NCBI RefSeq assembly: GCF_022539665.2
Contig: NC_081332.1
Span: 5,719,803 to 5,783,802, forward strand
Direction: 5' to 3'
DNA from: Daphnia carinata
Lineage: Eukaryota > Arthropoda > Branchiopoda > Diplostraca > Daphniidae
DNA: 64,000 nucleotides
Shown here piece by piece: positions 34,881 through 45,900 of the stretch. The first letter of the stretch is position 1. Every line of letters starts with the position of its first letter. The position numbers were made by a program, and so were the translations under genes. Below the pieces are notes generated by a model. It did no database searches and had not been told where the DNA came from. It saw only the letters and a list, made by a program, of their open reading frames with translations.

Positions 34881-37800
34881 GGTAGCGCCAAACAGGGCTG
34901 GTCATCGAGCCAGCATTATGGTTTTATCAGTTGTTTGCAGTTCAACATCCTAAGAAGTAAAAAACGAATATTATGTATACGCCAGTAATCTGATAACGTC
35001 TTTTTACAGCACCAAGAGGAGCCAGCATAAAGATTTCATGTCTCGTTTTTCGCCCTACTATTGTCTTCTGCTCTTTCATCGCCAATTGTTCAGACCATCA
35101 CATACGAGTCGTCATTTTTTTTTTCCTTTATCGTTCGTCCTGGATAAAACTTAAAAAATTGTAAAAAACAAAGCAAAAATACAAGGTGAACGTTATTATT
35201 AAATCCGTTAAGTCGTTTTCTTTTGGCTTTATACGAAAAACAAAAATTCAGTCGGAAGGGTCGAGTATACAATAAGAATGCAATTTTCTTGGGGCGTTGT
35301 AGAAAAAAAAAAAAAGGTGTACCTCTATTTTCTTTTTGCTTTCGACTTCAATAAAAAGGTGAGTGCACTCCAACGTCCTTGCAATCCGCCTTGTCTCTAT
35401 GGCTTGGACGGTTGTCTGAATAACGGACCTTTTCGTGATTCCTTCGTTGTTTTTTTTTTCATACAACGTCTCCAAACTGCTGTATAACTAGATCAATTAA
35501 GATAATTAGAGTCTCTTTTAGGTTTTGCCCAGCGTTATTGACACACATTCTCAAAAAATTGGTGTACGCAATATGAAAATTGAGGCGTAGACCAACAGGT
35601 CGCAACGTAATCTAAAGCAACTCAATTATCTAGGACAAAAATACGTGGATTAAATAAAAAAAAAAATGGCGAATTTGGAATGTATAAAAAAAAAAAAAAA
35701 AAGCCACGGCATTGTTTCCGGCGTTGATAATTTCCCATCCAGTTTTTTTGTTTTTACGTCTTATTGTTGAAATTTCCGACTCTGCCGAATGAGTAATAGT
35801 AGTTACCTTCAATTCAAGGACGATAGTTGACTTGACCATTTGGTCACTTCCTGCGTGTCTGATTCGAGTTCCTGCTAGGCTGGTTTGGCTTTTGTCGTGT
35901 ATCATAAAAGCCTCAAGAAAATAAACCAAGTTAACAAAACATTGCAGCTAAATTACACGAGGATTTTTCACCGTGGCGCTCCAATATGTCCATGAAAATT
36001 ACTTGGAAGAACGGCTGTCGAGCCCACATCATCGTCTATGTAACTGACATTACCTAAATGGGAAACGAAAGGGAAGAAAAAAAAAAAAAAATAGAATAAA
36101 ATGTTTAAAAAAATAAATATACAAGAACAAAAGAGCGACCTTGATTCTTATTTTTTGTTATAGCCTCTAGTTATTCCTCTGCCGAAGAAGCTCATCTTGA
36201 CGAATGATTAGGTGAAGAACCGGCATATAGATCTCAAACGTATGCAAATGAGAAGAAGAGTAAACCGGTCTGTGAACTCCGTCAATGTGTATCCTGTTCT
36301 CGGAGAGAGACACGAATTCTAAAGAATAAAACAAGATTCAGATAAAATTGGATTTGTTAAACAAAAGCTCGAGGGTCAATCAACTGTACCTTTTTTCTCC
36401 TCTTTTTTAGATGTCTCATCAACAATCTTTATTCTTCAATAATTTTTCTACTTATTTTTTGTTGTCTTTTTTTTTTTTTTTATTTCAAATGAGTGCCGTG
36501 TGAATGAAGTAACCCGTGTGTGTGTGTCGCCTTATGTTATTAAATCCAATGTATAAGATTTTTTTTGTTGTTGTTTCTTTTGCGGTTTTTTCTCTTTGAG
36601 GTTTCTCATCGCCGTGTCACCTTGGGACGCATCAGTCCATCGGAATGCAACAAATGTTTTGACGTAAATAGGGTCTCGCCGATCTTCGGAGTGAGGAAGT
36701 GCAGTGGTCGACGGGGGTATTTTTCTTCTTCGTGTTTGGATGAAGGACGCGCCCGAGCACAGTATAGTTCTTGGTCGTCAAGGGTGAACGACTCCTAATG
36801 GCGGTTGATTTTCGTGGTAACAATTGGTCGGTCTTCCTCTTCTTCGTTTCTTGCTTTTTAATGATATTCTTCTTCTTGGTCTCAACATAGTGGTTTGATT
36901 TATTTGCATACCCAATCACGAAAAATATTTTTCTTGAAGAAAAAAGATAGAGATACTGCTCGTAAGGAATTCGCCTTCGTGAGGAAGTTGTTGCAGAAAT
37001 AGTTTAAGTGCAGAAAAGGTTCGACGCCAAACGAAATGGCGCAATGGATGAAGCTGACCCCCAATTATGTCTCTTGCTTCCTTCTCCCAAAGTCTTGAAC
37101 TCAAACGGCTACGTTGCGCAATTCAGGGTTTTTTTTTTCATACACGGCTTCTCGGCGCCACTCCCCGAGACACCACTCGTCATAAATTATAGGTGCAAAC
37201 CTTCTCCGTTCGTCCTTTCTCGGTTGTTTGCCAGGTAGCCGGATTACAGTGAAATTGCCCGACGTGATTTCTAGAAAAAAAAAAAAAAAAAAAAAAAACA
37301 GAACAAAAGCAATCAAGTAAAAAAAAAAAATAAAATAAAAGCAACAAACGAATATACCCAAAAGCCCGTCAGCACCCGCCGGCACGTCGCTGTATATTAG
37401 GGCCACTTGAAGTACTTACCGGATGACCGGACGTAGCCTTGCATCGCCAAACATCCTTGATAGTTGTTACACTTACACTAGACAGGTTATCTATACTTAC
37501 GGTTGGTGTGTGCCAGCTAAAAGCTACAAGAATGTTGCTGGCCCGGTATTTTTATGGGGAAGGGCGATTTATCAATCCCTTGCGATACCTTTTTGCGGGC
37601 TGATTTATTCGCTCGCAAAAAAAAAAAAAAGGTAACGTTCAACAATGTGCAATTCTTTTCGATTTGATCTTTGTGTTTCTTTTCTTTCTTCCGCTTTCCA
37701 TGGAAATTTCGTTTTTTTTTCGTGACTTTGAATCGTTTTACGACGTAGTCTCTGCTTCTAATAGTTCTTGCTTTTTATTATTGGTTATTTTTCTTTCAAG

Positions 37801-38006
37801 CCTTTGTTTTAAACGTGCCAAAAAAGAAGTTAAAAAAACAAAGGACGAAGAAGAAGAAGCAAAAGAGGGCCTCCTCGTACAGACACATTCCTCCAAATGG
37901 AGGAGCCGTTCGGGCTAGAACCCGCCCCTCTTATCTATCCCTTTTCTTGCGTTCATTTTCTTCTTGCTCTTGTATTTCTACATTTTGCTTTAGGGCCGTC
38001 TCCGCC
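34881..38006. other. Noncoding interval between the two acidic-protein genes
   Basis: The 3' UTR of gene 1 is followed by 2.5 kb of A/T homopolymer-rich sequence with long A-runs near 35688, 36080 and 37274. No exon is supported on either strand. Confidence 0.5.
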
Positions 38007-38014
38007 TATATAAG
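38007..38014 (+). promoter_or_regulatory. TATA box of acidic-protein gene 2
   Basis: TATATAAG precedes a TTCACATCAGATC initiator region (38036-38048) and lies about 105 nt before the start codon, the same distance as in gene 1. Confidence 0.65.
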
Positions 38015-38111
38015 AAGGGGCCCCCGGAAGAAAACTTCACATCAGATCTTAACTCGCTTTCGGTGAGTTCCATTCACAGCCGGAAACTTGCCACCAACTT
38101 TTAATCGCAAC

Positions 38112-39938
38112 ATGGCCGTTCAACAGGTACATTTTTGTTTCTTCTCTTCGTTTGATTGTTAGCCCATTTCTTTTTTTATCACACACTTGCCAAACATGGA
38201 TTTCATCTTCAAGTGGCAATCTTTCTAGTTGCCACTATTAAACGCAATTTTGAATTTTTTCATAGTTGATTTTGATCGCTCTCATTGGCGCTGTCATTGT
38301 AAATGGATTTCCAGTTCAATCTCCACAAGCTGGAACTGAGGTATGCTATAAACGTGCGACAAAGAACATTTTGTTAGAAAATGCTAATCATAACGGATTA
38401 CAACAGGACGAGCGATTGAATTACGAAAAATACGTTCGGCAATTGGAGAAGAAACACAAATTTGCTTACAACGATATCGACCAACCTTGGCAGCCGATTT
38501 CAGCTGACGACTCCGTGGAGAATGACAGCCATGAAATCGTCCTGCAAGTAGATGCTTTCGTCTCCGCCAAACCGGTAGTGAGAGACACGAAACATCAGAC
38601 GTCAGAATCACCCGTCGTTGCGGCAGATGAAGCAGTCGTTCCAGTAACTGAGGCACAGAGTCAAGTTGTGACGTTGACGAACGTCGAGGACGCTGTCGCC
38701 GAAGACACTACGACGCAAGAGAAAATCTTGGCCGATCCAATTGACAACGCCGTGCCAGCCACTACGACGCAAGAAAAACTGTTGGCCGATGCTGAAGACG
38801 ATGGCCTTTCAGTGACTACAACGCACGAGAAACTGTTGGCCGATGTTGAAGACGATGGCCTTTCAGTGACTACAACGCACGAGAAACTGTTGGCCGATGT
38901 TGAAGACGATGGCCTTTCAGTGACTGCAACGCACGAGAAACTGTTGGCCGATGAAGTCTTGGGTCAAAGTGAAACAGCCACTGAACAAGACGTCGCCACC
39001 ATTAGCCCTGTCAACGAGCCGGTGGAAGACAGCACGGCATTGCCCGTTCTCAAAGTCGCTTTGATCGAAGAATCATTGGTCAAGGTGGCCCAAGCTGAAG
39101 AGTCTGAAATTAGCGAAGGATCTGGCCAGCCCTTAACCGATTTCACAAACGACGAAGGTTCTGGTGTCGCTGAAATTGTCACAGCTGATGCCTCTGAAGG
39201 CTCTGGCTCAGCCGACGAGTTGGTCAAAGAAATTCAGACGACCATCCAACCGGAAATTTCCAATGACGAAGTAGCCACAGAGACCGAATCCACCTTGCTT
39301 TTGAATAACGACGGCCTTGCTGATGACGAAACAGATTTGGCAATCACCACAGAAGCAGCAGACACCAAAGTGGCTGCAATTGTAGAACAACAGCTTGACG
39401 AGAAAGAGGTCAAGCCCACAGACAGCCCATCTGCAGATGAGGTACAATTTGAACGGAATTACATGTTATTTGATCAGATAAAGAAAAAAACCATTATTAC
39501 CTCATAAATTAGGCCGAACACACGGAGGTCCAGCCAAGCTTGCCGATAAAAATCGCTCAAGTGGACGATTCTATTGAAGCGGTGAGTCAACAACCTTGAA
39601 CATTTTCCTAGAAATAAAAAAAAAAGAAATAATCGGTTAATTATTTCAAACTTGAAAATGTCAGGTGACGACCGATTCCTCTATTGCAATCAGTGACGTC
39701 CGACTGGATTCGACCACAAAAGCTTCGGTAAACAAAAAAAAAGATTGCAATTATGTGGTTTTTAAAAAATGAATTAACAAAAAAATGGGTTGCTGTTTTC
39801 ATTCAGGCGGAACCGGAAGAGAGCACCACATTGGTCAACATTATCTTGAAGGATGAAATTTTAGCCGATGAGGCGACACAAGAAATTACAACTGAGCAGC
39901 CAGATAGTCACCCACTAAGCACCCAGTCTGGTTTTTAG
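38112..39938 (+). CDS. Secreted acidic repeat protein 2 (possible proteoglycan core)
   Basis: A 484-aa protein from exons 38112-38126, 38266-39441, 39513-39581, 39665-39727 and 39807-39938, all phase 0. The signal peptide is MAVQQ plus LILIALIGAVIVNG from exon 2. Residues about 15-85 look folded and charged (LNYEKYVRQLEKKHKFAYND). Next comes an 18-residue repeat (THEKLLADVEDDGLSV type) in five units, then a Glu/Ala/Thr-rich region with three EGSG words (serines 291, 304, 318). Acidic residues next to Ser-Gly are the usual glycosaminoglycan attachment context, so a proteoglycan core is possible. The last exons repeat the ILADEATQE theme. No named family is recognised. AATAAA is at 40121. The small in-phase 3' exons suggest exon duplication. 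Confidence 0.82.
38707..38954 (+). repeat. 54-bp coding tandem repeat, about 4.6 units
   Basis: Units start at 38707, 38761, 38815, 38869 and 38923 (each with ACTAC or ACTGC). Units 38815 and 38869 are nearly identical at DNA level, whereas the first two are diverged, so the inner units have expanded or been homogenised recently. Confidence 0.9.
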
Positions 39939-40462
39939 GTGTAGGGAATCCTTTTCTTGTTCTCCAAAATTCTCCGTGTTTCTGTTATTATTATTATTAA
40001 TATTTTTTTTTTAACTGTGCGACCTAATTATATTTCAATTTTGGTCCCATAATTATTTTACGGAACATTCGCGTAAGTTCCAATCGCTTCAAATGTGCCG
40101 ATCAATCTCAATACATTTCAAATAAAAAAAAAATGCGTAGAAAACTCACGAATCTAAAAAAACAAACAAAAACAAATCAATAGCCACAAGTTGGTAAGGA
40201 AAAAAAAAAATTACTGATAATCCACGTTGGTTCATCAGGCCGTAAGCAAACAACGTTATCGGCTAAATAGGCCCCGCATGGTTTCCTTTTGACGTGGATT
40301 GTGTGCGTTCAACGGTAAAACGACGCACGAGGACACCATACGGGTGATCTTGCGCACGTACAAAAAGTGAGACAAAAGTTTACGGATAATGGTATTAGAC
40401 GTCAAATCGGGCGATATGGTTTCAGTTGTGCTTCCGGATTCACTCCGTGTGTCCCTGATGAG
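39939..40462. other. Acidic gene 2 3' UTR and GPCR upstream region
   Basis: Poly-A rich. AATAAA at 40121 probably ends the acidic gene. The frame of the GPCR first exon stays open upstream to at least 40367 without an ATG, so an upstream 5' exon for the GPCR cannot be excluded. Confidence 0.45.
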
Positions 40463-42427
40463 ATGATTGTGTTCAGTGGACCGACAATTGCTCCGAGCCG
40501 AAGCGTCCTGGAGTGGTCACGCTTAGGGAATCCTTCGCAAGAATCTTTGTGGGTCGTCGATCATCCGGAGAGGGCAATCAAGCCGGTTGATTTGGCCAAA
40601 CAAAAACAAGTGAATTTGTCTGATTTAGCAAATATCACCCTCGACATATTATGTCGGCTGCAATTGCTCTATCATACCAACAAAACGGATGGCGAATGGG
40701 TGAATAACTTGAATTCTTTTTCTTCTATCATTGCAACGTTTTGTCATTCGTTTTCCCTGTTGATTGCATCAGGTTTGGGAATTGTCCGATGTCAACATCA
40801 GCGATATTGTCGACGTACTCGGACTTGATGGCTATGTGGCACTCAGTGACGTCATTGTGCTTCCCTTATGGTTTAAAGTTTCGATGACGGCGCTCTTTGT
40901 CGGGTGCTTGATTTGGGCCACTATCAGCAACGTGCGCATGCTCATCGCCATTGGCATTCGCAGGTAGTCCACCTGGTTTCATACTCTAGAAATACCGTTA
41001 TTTCATCATTTTCACCTGCACACCATATATAGATCGTCGTGGTCGAAAACCAATGTCCTTATTGGAGCTCTAGCTCTAAGTGATTTGTTGACTGTCAGCA
41101 CAACCACGCCGACCGAAATATCTTCCGTTATTCATGATCTAAATATTTGGGTAAACGTTAATACAATTTGCAAGTCTTGGTTATTTGTTTCAAGTTCAAA
41201 ATTTGAATACCAGGATTTTGGACGGCTCGGTTGTGTCAGCTTCCCATTTTTGCAAAGCGCCGCTATCTTGAGTAATGCACTCATTTTGTGTCTGATTGCA
41301 TATGACCGTTACGTTTGTGTGGTCAAGATGCAACCACACACGATGAAAGCCAAACCTGGCTGGCCTATTGTGGGCTGCATCATAGCTGTTTGGATCGTTT
41401 CGATTGGTAAAAATAGACGGCAAATAATTTTCATTAACCTTGACTGATTGCATTTGGCTGCTGCTACATTATAAAAACATTTCGAAAGGTATCGCATTAC
41501 CTTCCTTTTGGATTTGGCGCGTTTACTATTTCATCTTAGTTGATGACATTCCTGACCCTGAAATTGGAATGGATTTTTGCAGCGTCTTTCCTTCTTGCAA
41601 CAGCAACACCAACTTGGGTCCGAAAATCTATCCCGCCTATCATGTTGTAAGTCTTTGCTTTTAGAAATCCAGTGATTTCAATCTACGAATGTCAAAATAT
41701 ATACCATTAACGTTTAGATGTTGTGCGGGGCAATTTTCGTTCCATTATTTCTACTCTTTGTGGGTAAGCCTTAATTTACTCATTTTCAATCTTGCATCAT
41801 AAAATTCATTTAATCGTGTTTGTTATTACTTTTGTAGTACTTTATGGCAGAATCGGCCATTTTCTTTGGGTTCGCTCGCCTATAGGGACAGGGGATTCTT
41901 CCAACCTCCATCTTGCCAGGAAGAAACGGATAGCCTGGGCACTTTTCTGGCTGGTATTCTGGTTCTTCTTTTGTCGAATGCCCAACTGGATTTTCGTTAT
42001 GGTTACGATGTTCGTAGACGAAGAAAACACTAGTGGATTGTCCATGCTTAAAAGCACGCTGGTATTTCTTTCGGTATTGAATACTGTTGTCAATCCATGG
42101 CTCTATTCTCAGCTCAACGAACCACTGAAAAAAACTATGAACAACTGCAGCGAGAAGCTATGTGGGCAAATCCGGAATTTGTCTTGCTGTGGGATTGAGA
42201 GGAAAATCGGTCTCTGTGATGAACAACAACAGCATCACTCATCACAAGAACTGGAACGCCGTGGGTCTCATCAACTTGAACCCATTGTCGTAATGGAAGA
42301 ACCGGGCATTATACGCCCACAAGCCAACGAGTTAGCCATCTTTACCGTCCACAAACTGGTTCATGCCGAGGTGACACAGTCGACCTCTAAGAACGGCAAT
42401 AAAACCCGCCAAACTTTTTTGGAATGA
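40463..42427 (+). CDS. Class A (rhodopsin-like) GPCR, peptide-receptor type
   Basis: A seven-helix receptor, 510 aa if started at the ATG at 40463. Exons: 40463-40699, 40773-40963, 41033-41150, 41214-41406, 41489-41646, 41718-41763, 41838-42427. The long N-terminus has four N-glycosylation sites (Asn51, 57, 73, 87) and no signal peptide. TM1 is near residues 109-135. Cys189 at the start of TM3 should pair with a Cys in the second extracellular loop (MDFCSVFPSC). DRY is at 213-215 and NPWLY at 400-404. TM6 has CRMP (360-363) in place of the common CWxP. The C-tail is Cys- and Gln/His-rich (LSCCGIERK, QQQHHSSQE). The overall look is of neuropeptide receptors, but I cannot assign the ligand. The start could lie further upstream. 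Confidence 0.85.
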
Positions 42428-42917
42428 TTTTTTTGTTTTCGTTCACGAATTATTGTTATCAATTATCATTTTTTTTACTGACCTAATTTTATATATATGA
42501 AATTCTTTTTCGTAAATGTAATCTCTCGAAGCAGTGAATTTTAAATAAATTATCCAGACAGCTTTACTTTTCTGGCAGCTCAGCTTAGCGTCCTGCCCCC
42601 TGCCCCCTTTCTTCAATTTTGCAATCGACCTTGATGCAATTTGGAGAAAGCTATTGGAGGATGAAGTGGCTCGTGGGGGTAACCATAGAAACACATTTTT
42701 TTCTTCTTTTTTTTTTTTCTTCTTTCCGCCTTTGTCTCGTGGCTTCGAAAGCAGCACGTGCATGCATCATTCGCGTGCTCATTCTCATGCGGCCCAGGTC
42801 AATTTCGAGAGCATATTGCTAGAAGATATTCGTTATTTAACGAATACTAATCGATACTATCACGAAAAAGAGGGAAAGAAATTTGTTTTCAAAATAAAGT
42901 GTTGGTAAACAGTAAAA
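42428..42917. other. GPCR 3' UTR and helicase 5' flank
   Basis: AATAAA at 42544 fits the GPCR. The rest is short intergenic DNA with the helicase promoter. No TATA box was seen near 42880. Confidence 0.5.
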
Positions 42918-45900
42918 ATGGAAAAGTATAATCCATCTCTTGCTGTTGCAAAAGTAGATGTGGTAAATGAGCGAATCGACCAACACATGTGCCAGTTTTT
43001 CCACACTGAGGTTTTGAAAAAGCTCAGCCAAGATAGTCAAACAGAAGGTAAAATTCATTTTGTACACATAATAAAGTATTAGCCTGTTAACATTGTTGTT
43101 TTTAAACCATTAGAAATGCTTTTGCCATCTGCACTTAACAATCTCAAGGAGCAAAAGGCTTTCATTTTTCAACTTTCTGATGGGATGGGCATGAATATTA
43201 AATCTTCCAGGTATTTCATTCGTCATACAATGGAATTAGTAGTTGTTTTCTTACATCTTTTGTAATTAATTTGAAGGAATGCAAATATTCTGTTAACGAA
43301 GAAGCCAGATGCTGTTAGAAGTCAGTTTAATTTTCTGCAGCTTGCCCATGCCTCAACACTACTTCTTGCTGAAGATGTGAAAAATGTCTGTCTTGAAAAT
43401 GAGAATCCTCAAGGAGCACGGTATGACAAGAACCATAAAGGAAAACCCTCTGATTGTAAGTGTTTAATTTACATACAGATCAATAGTTGCTACAAGTAAT
43501 CTTCTTTATAGATTTTTTACCTGTTAATATGAACAGAAGTGCTGGTCGTTTAAATATTTCCGATAATCCACCTTACATACCGCTCTTTGGCGAGAGCGCT
43601 GCCTTTGTACATCACCGCCGAAGTCTACCCATTTTCCCATATCGTCAAGAGATTCTGCGGCAATTAGAGCACCAACAAGTAGTTGTCATTGCTGGTGACA
43701 TAGGCTGTGGCAAAACAACTCAAGTTCCACAGTACATCCTAGAAAACGCCTACGAAAAATCAGTCCCTTGCCGTATTGTCAGCATTCAGCCACGCCGTCT
43801 CTCTGTCCATGCTGCACTTGATCGTGTCATAGTAGAACGAGGTATGTATAAGCAAAACATTCACCGAAGGCGTTGTGTTCTTATGTTCTTTTCTCTACAC
43901 GTGCTTAATATTTACCAGGTGTAACCGGAGACAGATTGGTGGGACATCAGACACGACTTGAATCAAAAGGCACGGCAAATTGCCCCCTAATATTTTGCAC
44001 GACTGGAGTGTTTCTTCGTTCACTTATTGAAAGTGATTGTTGTCTTAAGGGGATAACGCACGTTATAATAGATCAGGTTCATGAGCGTGATCGATTCACT
44101 GACCTCCTGTTAGGTGTATTTCGCCTAAGGTTGTCTCAGTACCCTGATTTGCGACTTATCCTTCTATCAGCAAACATGGCGCCCCACGCACTGGCAAACT
44201 ATTTTCACCAGGAAAAGATAATCAAGATTCCAGTCCCTTCTCATCCGGTATCAGAACTGTTTCTGGAAGACATTCTCACCTGCACAAAATTTTTGTCGAA
44301 GCAAAGGATCCTAGTTGGGGCTGGTAGAGTGCAAGATGAATTGACCATGGGTCCAGCGACCGCTTTTGATGAACTTATCACTGAGGTCTGCACTTACTGT
44401 GATTTCATTCCGTTACCTTGACCAAACTTTTTATTATTTCATTTTAGGCATGGTTCAATGGATCTGATTTGATTTTTTTGCACATTTTGAAACTCGTACG
44501 AGACGGTGTCATGCCCATCGACTACCAGCACTCCCAGACGGGCATCACACTGCTCATGGCAAGCGCAAATCATGGAAAACTAGATATTGTCAAAATGGCT
44601 ATCTCCTTGGGGGCCAATCCTACCCTTCAAGTCAAAGGCATGACACCTTACGATTTAGCCAACGAGTTTGCCCGCCCAGAAGTGGCTGATTTGCTTTTGT
44701 CATACAGCCAAGTCTTCGCCAACGAAGTGGGCAACAACATAAACATGCAGGAGCCTTCATCTTTGAATCAAAATTCTCCTGATGATGTTCTGAAGAGCTT
44801 TTACGCAAAGTACAGCCAAGACCACGCCAACTTGGATCTTATCGTTGAAGTGCTCAACTTCGTTTTGGGCTACTCCCAACCTGGAGCTGTTCTTGTTTTA
44901 TTGCCAGCGTACAGTGAGGTGGTAGAACTGAGAGACATGATTATTGCTAGCACTTCATCGCTTAAAAACAAGTTGGAAGTGCACACCTTACATGGACACT
45001 TACCGCCAACAGATTTCAAGAAAATATTCTTGCCTACTGCAGCATGCAAACGCAAAGTCATATTGGCAACAAACATTGCCGAGACCAGTATTAGCTTTGA
45101 CGATGTAATTTGTGTTATTGATTCGGGACTTTTCCGTGACAGGGAGAACGATGTAGTGTTCACCAATCCCAAAAAGACCCAATGGATATCAAAGGTAGCC
45201 ACATTTGAATATTCTTTATTTCTGTTAGTTAGCAATACCAATTTGAATCTTTTAGGCTTCTGCAGCACAGCGTGTCATGCACGTCCGTAATGGTGGAATT
45301 GTCTTTCACCTGTATCCACGTTCGACATTGGATGGCCTGCAAGAGTATCCAGTGCCAGAAATAACCCGCGATTCTCTGATTGACGTATGTCTCTTTGCCC
45401 GTTTGGTTATTCCTGAAGATACGCGGCTGCCTCAGTTCTTTTGCAGTCTGCCCGATGGTCCTCCCACTACTGCTGTCCATCAGGCTATAGGAATTCTCGA
45501 GTCGATCGATGCTTTTGATACCCAAAGCAAGGTAGATTAAGTTGTACGCGAATCACAGATTCATCTTAATTCAAAAAATGTTGATTTCTCTTTCGCAGGT
45601 CACTGATGTTGGCCTGCACCTGATTGACTTGTCAGTAGAGCCTAGACTGGGGAAAATGTTGCTTGTAGCTGTTGGACTCAGGTGCCTCGATCCAGTGCTA
45701 ACGATTATCTGTTGCTTAGGTAATAGTATATAGTTATGATACCATTACGGGTTCTTGAATAACGTTTATGTATTATTAGCCAGAGATGATCCGTTCATAA
45801 CACCCGCTTCCCCCGACGAACGCAAGATAGCGATCATGCGGAGGTATGACCTGGCACCCGATTTTCTGAGCGATCATCTGGCATTACTGAGAGCTTATCA

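Noticed and set aside
34532-34891. 119-codon minus-strand frame rich in Thr/Ser/Ala
   Set aside because: Antisense shadow of the Val/Ala/Glu repeats of acidic protein 1, whose plus-strand model has signal peptide and splice support.
38384-39447. Minus-strand frames under acidic protein 2
   Set aside because: Antisense shadows caused by codon periodicity in a long plus-strand exon.
44870-45268. 132-codon minus-strand frame in the helicase gene
   Set aside because: Antisense shadow of the RecA2 exon.
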